Shown here piece after piece: positions 13,913 to 16,649 of a DNA stretch of 16,649 nt. Both the position numbers and the translations under genes were made by a program. This stretch comes from Methanosarcinales archaeon (lineage in GTDB: Archaea > Halobacteriota > Methanosarcinia > Methanosarcinales > Methanogasteraceae), in contig JAUWGA010000014.1 of the NCBI GenBank assembly GCA_030606635.1, positions 1 through 16,649 of the forward strand, in the 5' to 3' direction. Each line of letters opens with the position of its first letter. Position 1 is the first letter of the stretch. A model generated the notes under the pieces. That model worked only from the letters and a program-made list of their open reading frames with translations, did no database searches and was not told the origin of the DNA.

Positions 13913-14539
13913 TCATCTTCTGCCTTTCTTTCGGGAGGGTTCCGGAGGTCTCGCGGTGAACAACCGATACCGGACATTGCTCATGAGTTCGTTCTCGATC
14001 TGATGCGCAAAGATGGTTTCCGGTCTGTGTAAGCCTTTCACCCTCTGTGTTAATTCCTCGAAACTTTTGAAATTTCCGGCTTTCCGCTCTTCGAGTATCG
14101 CCCACATCAGTTTCTTTCCGATCCCCGGCAGCAGTTCGAGCATGTGCTGTCTGGTCGATATCGGATACGCATCGTTTATGAATTCGATAAAACGCGTTTC
14201 GTCGTTTAGGACGATCTTTTCCAGCACATAGATGAGTTCGCTCTGCGCACCATGTGTGAGGGATTTGTACTCCAGTCTGCGCTTCACATGATCGATCACA
14301 TCGCGCTCTTTATCTCCGATACAGACACGCTCGCCAATCTGTGGTATCGCCTCTTCCTTAGGCACCATCTCGACCAGAATAAAGTATTTCTCACCTATCC
14401 CATGTACCGACGGCTTCTTCTGGTACACGGGTCTGTTATCGTTCGAATCTCCATACGGGAGATAATCCAGAACCCATGCATACTCCTCCTTTCCGGGTCT
14501 CTTATCGCTATTCAGCATCGGAACACCCCTGTCACCCAT
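13913..14539 (-). CDS. DUF655 family nucleic-acid-binding protein
   Basis: A conserved archaeal protein of about 200 residues. Residues 18-110 form the OB-like N-terminal part, starting KEEYAWVLDYLPYG, and the C-terminal half has a helix-hairpin-helix, LELLPGIGKKLMWAILEERK, followed by FKSFEELTQRVKGL. Such domains bind RNA or DNA. The position between rpoF and ksgA is conserved across archaea and suggests a role in ribosome or RNA metabolism; the exact function is not known. Start: ATG 14539 (208 residues) or ATG 14518 (201 residues, after GGGGTG); the second fits the family's length slightly better. The basic tail (RKKGRR) is usual. Confidence 0.9.
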   Translation of the reverse strand: MGDRGVPMLNSDKRPGKEEYAWVLDYLPYGDSNDNRPVYQKKPSVHGIGEKYFILVEMVPKEEAIPQIGERVCIGDKERDVIDHVKRRLEYKSLTHGAQSELIYVLEKIVLNDETRFIEFINDAYPISTRQHMLELLPGIGKKLMWAILEERKAGNFKSFEELTQRVKGLHRPETIFAHQIENELMSNVRYRLFTARPPEPSRKKGRR

Positions 14540-14544
14540 TTGCC

Positions 14545-14898
14545 TTATGTCACGTCAGCCACGAGATCCAGCATCTGATCAAGATCCTCGGTGGTCAGTA
14601 TGAACCGCTCCTTCGCATAGATGCTTCGAAGTTCATCCCTTGTTCCCGGGAGAATATCTGCAATCCTGATTGCGATTTCAGGCTTCATCTTCTCAAGTTC
14701 CATCAGATTGGTAACTAAAGCGCGGGATTTTTTAGCATCGCTCTTTGAGAATGCATCGATATGGCGAATCGCTTTCTTGAGTTCGTAACCAAGCTCTTCC
14801 TCCACATCTTCTGCTCGCTCTTCCTTGATACGATCCAGCAGTTCTTTCGCCTCTGAAATTGTCAGAAGTTCCTCATTGATGACATTTTTTACGATCAT
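14545..14898 (-). CDS. rpoF: RNA polymerase subunit F (Rpb4)
   Basis: Rpb4 forms the stalk of archaeal RNA polymerase with RpoE (Rpb7). The 117-residue length and the helical HRDC-like layout fit: N-terminal VINEELLTISEAKELLDRI, central LVTNLMELEKMKPEIAIRIA, then DILPGTRDELRSIYAKERF. The phrase 'ILPxTRDELRxIYAKER' is typical. ATG 14898 follows GAGGT. Thirty bases separate it from rpl21e. Confidence 0.94.
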   Translation of the reverse strand: MIVKNVINEELLTISEAKELLDRIKEERAEDVEEELGYELKKAIRHIDAFSKSDAKKSRALVTNLMELEKMKPEIAIRIADILPGTRDELRSIYAKERFILTTEDLDQMLDLVADVT

Positions 14899-14928
14899 AC
14901 CAACCTCGCTACTGTTATATTGCTATTG

Positions 14929-15216
14929 CTACTGTGGACTTAAGTGCTGTGGATATACGATGACTTCTTTTATGGCGTTGCCATCGCGCACAGAAAGGAG
15001 GTATGCGCGACCACGCTGCGCTGTGACTTTGCCAGTGCGTCCATGGAACTTGGGGTTCGGCATTCCCTTGTGTATGCTCGGATCGATGATTATATGAGCC
15101 ATATCTCCCGTTTCAAACTCCTGAATCGCCTTACTGATCGCTGATAACCCTCTTTTTCTCGATGATTTCCTTAATTTGTGTCGGGTCTTTCTCCGTTCAC
15201 CATGTGACTTTGCCAT
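14929..15216 (-). CDS. rpl21e: Large-subunit ribosomal protein L21e
   Basis: An archaeal/eukaryotic ribosomal protein; 95 residues from ATG 15216 (MAKSHGERRKTRHKLRKS), the family's usual length. An ATG at 15228 would add four residues and has no advantage. Hallmarks are the basic N-terminus, VHI-type centre (DMAHIIIDPSIHKGMPNPKF), and HGRTGKVTAQRGRAYLLSVR. It opens the rpl21e-rpoF-DUF655-ksgA operon. Confidence 0.95.
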   Translation of the reverse strand: MAKSHGERRKTRHKLRKSSRKRGLSAISKAIQEFETGDMAHIIIDPSIHKGMPNPKFHGRTGKVTAQRGRAYLLSVRDGNAIKEVIVYPQHLSPQ

Positions 15217-15261
15217 ATTCATAACCATACATGCTATAGGGATTTAAGTGTTGCGCAGAAA

Positions 15262-15275
15262 AACATATAAGCATC
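15262..15275. promoter_or_regulatory. Shared TATA element between rpl21e and the cytochrome gene
   Basis: ACATATAAGC reads as CATATAAG on the plus strand and GCTTATATG on the minus strand. For rpl21e it puts transcription about 30 bases before ATG 15216; for the cytochrome it puts it near 15293, about 55 bases before ATG 15348. Whether one element serves both directions cannot be told by eye. Confidence 0.45.
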
Positions 15276-15347
15276 CGCACATAATTGAAAAGGTGCTAAT
15301 TCCAATATTAGTTCAGATCAGAAATAAAGACAAGGATGTGATATGAG

Positions 15348-16307
15348 ATGACAAGTAAATCTTGTAATGCTCTTTTGGCGGTCGTAATCGTGGTTGCATT
15401 AACTGTTACAGTAGCGTATGGCGCAGAGGTCGCTACAAATACCCAGTTCGCATCAGTGACACTGGAAGCAAAGGATGTCAACTGTGCAGACTGCCATGCC
15501 GGAAATCCACATGTCATCCATGAAGATGGCTTGGATGCCGGGAGGGTAACCTGTGAGGCATGTCATGGAGAAGCATTTGAGATCGGTATACCACAGTGCA
15601 CCAAGTGTCACGCAGGTCCGATACATGATGTGCATGATGTCTCGAAGGGCGCAGACTGCACAATCTGTCACACTGGCGATCTTGATAACGTGCACTACGA
15701 TCTTTTCGGAGGCAAGGAACTTGTATGTGCACACTGTCACGGGGACATTATTGCCGTGCACGGTGAGGGCATGAGCAGTTGTGAGAAGTGCCACAAGACT
15801 GCGCCTGACATCGTAGTGCCTATGAAATCAGCAGGCATGACGATCACGTGTCAGGCATGTCACGACTATGACGATGCTGCGAGCATACACGGAGATCTGT
15901 CCGACCCGCTCGGCTGCTACAAGTGTCACAGAACCGCACAGAACTCAACACCTGCTGAGATCCCGCATAATCTGCACATTCCGATCAATGTGGGCTGCGA
16001 CATGTGCCACCTTACGTCAGATGACAAGATCATCATTCCACAGTGCAGCAACTGCCACGATGCAGTGAACATACACCTGCTCTCGAAGATCGGGATCAGC
16101 GCTACTGCGCCAGCGTGTACGGTCTGTCATGGAACACCACCAGAGAAGGTTGTGAAGGAGACGCCGACTGCCGTGGAAACGCAGATAGAGGAAGGTCCTG
16201 CAGAGGTGGAGGCGACACCAGCTGGCAAGAGTATTCCCGGATTTGGGGTGCTGCTTGCTGTGACTGCGCTGGTCATTACGATGTACTGGCGAAGAAGAAA
16301 TGAGTAG
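15348..16307 (+). CDS. Eleven-heme c-type cytochrome with PGF C-terminal sorting signal
   Basis: 319 residues from ATG 15348 after GGATGTGAT (15334-15342), a near-perfect ribosome site. A signal peptide covers residues 8-26. Eleven CxxCH heme sites begin at residues 46, 69, 84, 104, 127, 145, 168, 190, 217, 233 and 257; extra histidines (such as 55, 58, 93, 96, 116, 138, 181, 207, 210, 243) could be distal ligands. A Thr/Glu/Pro-rich linker (262-295) leads to IPGFG (296-300), a hydrophobic stretch and RRR, the archaeosortase A PGF-CTERM pattern, so the protein is probably cut and lipid-linked at the surface. Multiheme cytochromes of this kind carry extracellular electrons in ANME and some Methanosarcina (MmcA has seven hemes). 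The role here is inferred: electron export or storage. A terminator overlaps the stop. Confidence 0.93.
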   Translation: MTSKSCNALLAVVIVVALTVTVAYGAEVATNTQFASVTLEAKDVNCADCHAGNPHVIHEDGLDAGRVTCEACHGEAFEIGIPQCTKCHAGPIHDVHDVSKGADCTICHTGDLDNVHYDLFGGKELVCAHCHGDIIAVHGEGMSSCEKCHKTAPDIVVPMKSAGMTITCQACHDYDDAASIHGDLSDPLGCYKCHRTAQNSTPAEIPHNLHIPINVGCDMCHLTSDDKIIIPQCSNCHDAVNIHLLSKIGISATAPACTVCHGTPPEKVVKETPTAVETQIEEGPAEVEATPAGKSIPGFGVLLAVTALVITMYWRRRNE

Positions 16308-16334
16308 GCTCACGCCTACTTTTTATTTTATTTT
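16303..16334 (+). terminator. Terminator overlapping the cytochrome stop codon
   Basis: AGTAGGC (16303-16309) pairs perfectly with GCCTACT (16314-16320) around TCAC, followed by TTTTATTTTATTTT. The TAG stop (16305-16307) is part of the stem. Confidence 0.8.
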
Positions 16335-16413
16335 GGCGTATGATATTTTTCTTGTTTGCGATGAAGATTACGGGGCGAAACCGCGTACATGTTCAATAAG
16401 TTGTAACAATTCA

Positions 16414-16466
16414 CCGCGGAATACGGTCTGCGAGCAGCGGCGAAGCCATTAACACAAATTCCGCGG
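16414..16466. other. Inverted repeat in the intergenic gap
   Basis: CCGCGGAAT at 16414-16422 is the perfect reverse complement of ATTCCGCGG at 16458-16466, 35 bases apart. The gap between the cytochrome and the aminotransferase (16308-16534) otherwise shows only T-rich sequence and a T5 run just after the aminotransferase stop on the minus strand. It could be a hairpin of the minus-strand 3' end or a protein site. Confidence 0.35.
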
Positions 16467-16534
16467 ATTTCATCCAGAAGTTAATCGAGTATATGCTTTC
16501 GAGTATGCCCAAAAACGCATCACCCGCTCGTAAG

Positions 16535-16649
16535 TCACAGCATAACATCACGCATTCTCTCAAGAGCACGCACGATATCTGATTCGCTTGTCGCGTACGA
16601 TATCCGCAGGTGCTCTCTGGCTTGTTCGCCGAATGCGGATCCCGGCACC
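16535..16649 (-). CDS. C-terminus of a class I aminotransferase (5' end outside window)
   Basis: Read from the window edge on the minus strand, 37 codons give VPGSAFGEQAREHLRISYAT then SESDIVRALERMRDVML and TGA at 16537-16535. 'PGSAFG......LRISYATS...I..ALERM' is the end of PLP-dependent aspartate/aromatic-type aminotransferases; the Arg in LRISYA binds the substrate's alpha-carboxylate. Substrate cannot be told from this piece. Confidence 0.88.
   Translation of the reverse strand, partial: VPGSAFGEQAREHLRISYATSESDIVRALERMRDVML

Noticed and set aside
16330..16534. A small RNA gene after the cytochrome
   Set aside because: No TATA box, no recognisable box C/D or H/ACA elements; only the CCGCGGAAT inverted repeat was worth recording.
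1..16649. CRISPR array, insertion sequence or integrase
   Set aside because: I found no regularly spaced repeats, no transposase or recombinase motifs and no terminal inverted repeats; the only long repeat is the sepS 3' end.

Overview
The window looks like the chromosome of a euryarchaeon of the methanogen / anaerobic methane oxidiser type, most plausibly in or near Methanosarcinia or Syntropharchaeia. The reasons are: two coenzyme F430 genes (cfbA, cfbE), O-phosphoseryl-tRNA synthetase (sepS), archaeal L21e and Rpb4 genes, TTTATA-type promoters that often give leaderless starts, and an 11-heme cytochrome with an archaeosortase-type PGF C-terminus. The exact lineage cannot be fixed from the sequence alone.

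Layout. 1-606 (-): a HisA-like TIM-barrel gene running off the left edge. 776-1040 (-): a decayed second copy of the 3' end of sepS. 1174-2656: a more AT-rich three-gene cassette (a TIR- or deoxyribosyltransferase-like protein, divergent from a winged-helix regulator plus a helical partner). 2725-4335 (-): intact sepS, so the cassette lies between two direct copies of the sepS 3' end. 4463-4536 (-): tRNA-Val(CAC). 4601-6348 (-): cfbA-cfbE, two steps of F430 synthesis. 6496-6993 (+): a small M50-like membrane metalloprotease. 7181-8092 (+): a lipoprotein alpha/beta hydrolase.

8094-8700 is a gene graveyard. It holds the C-terminal stub of an isopentenyl phosphate kinase, a second copy of the hydrolase promoter, small inverted repeats, and a signal peptide followed by a frameshifted piece of a C39-like cysteine peptidase. 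8705-11413 (+) is a run of four genes: three exported or membrane-anchored proteins of unknown function and a winged-helix regulator with two membrane segments. One of the four probably carries a frameshift in a G run.

11649-15216 (-) is a conserved archaeal information-processing operon, rpl21e-rpoF-DUF655-ksgA. Its last gene is a fused polyprenol kinase plus DUF92 polyprenyl-phosphate kinase, which suggests a one-protein isoprenoid alcohol salvage route. 15348-16307 (+) is the 11-heme surface cytochrome, ending in a clean hairpin/T-tract terminator. The right edge (16535-16649, -) is the C-terminus of a class I aminotransferase.

The most unusual parts are the cassette bracketed by sepS ends, the fused prenol kinase, the decayed region with the duplicated promoter, and the secreted-protein cluster with its membrane-bound regulator.
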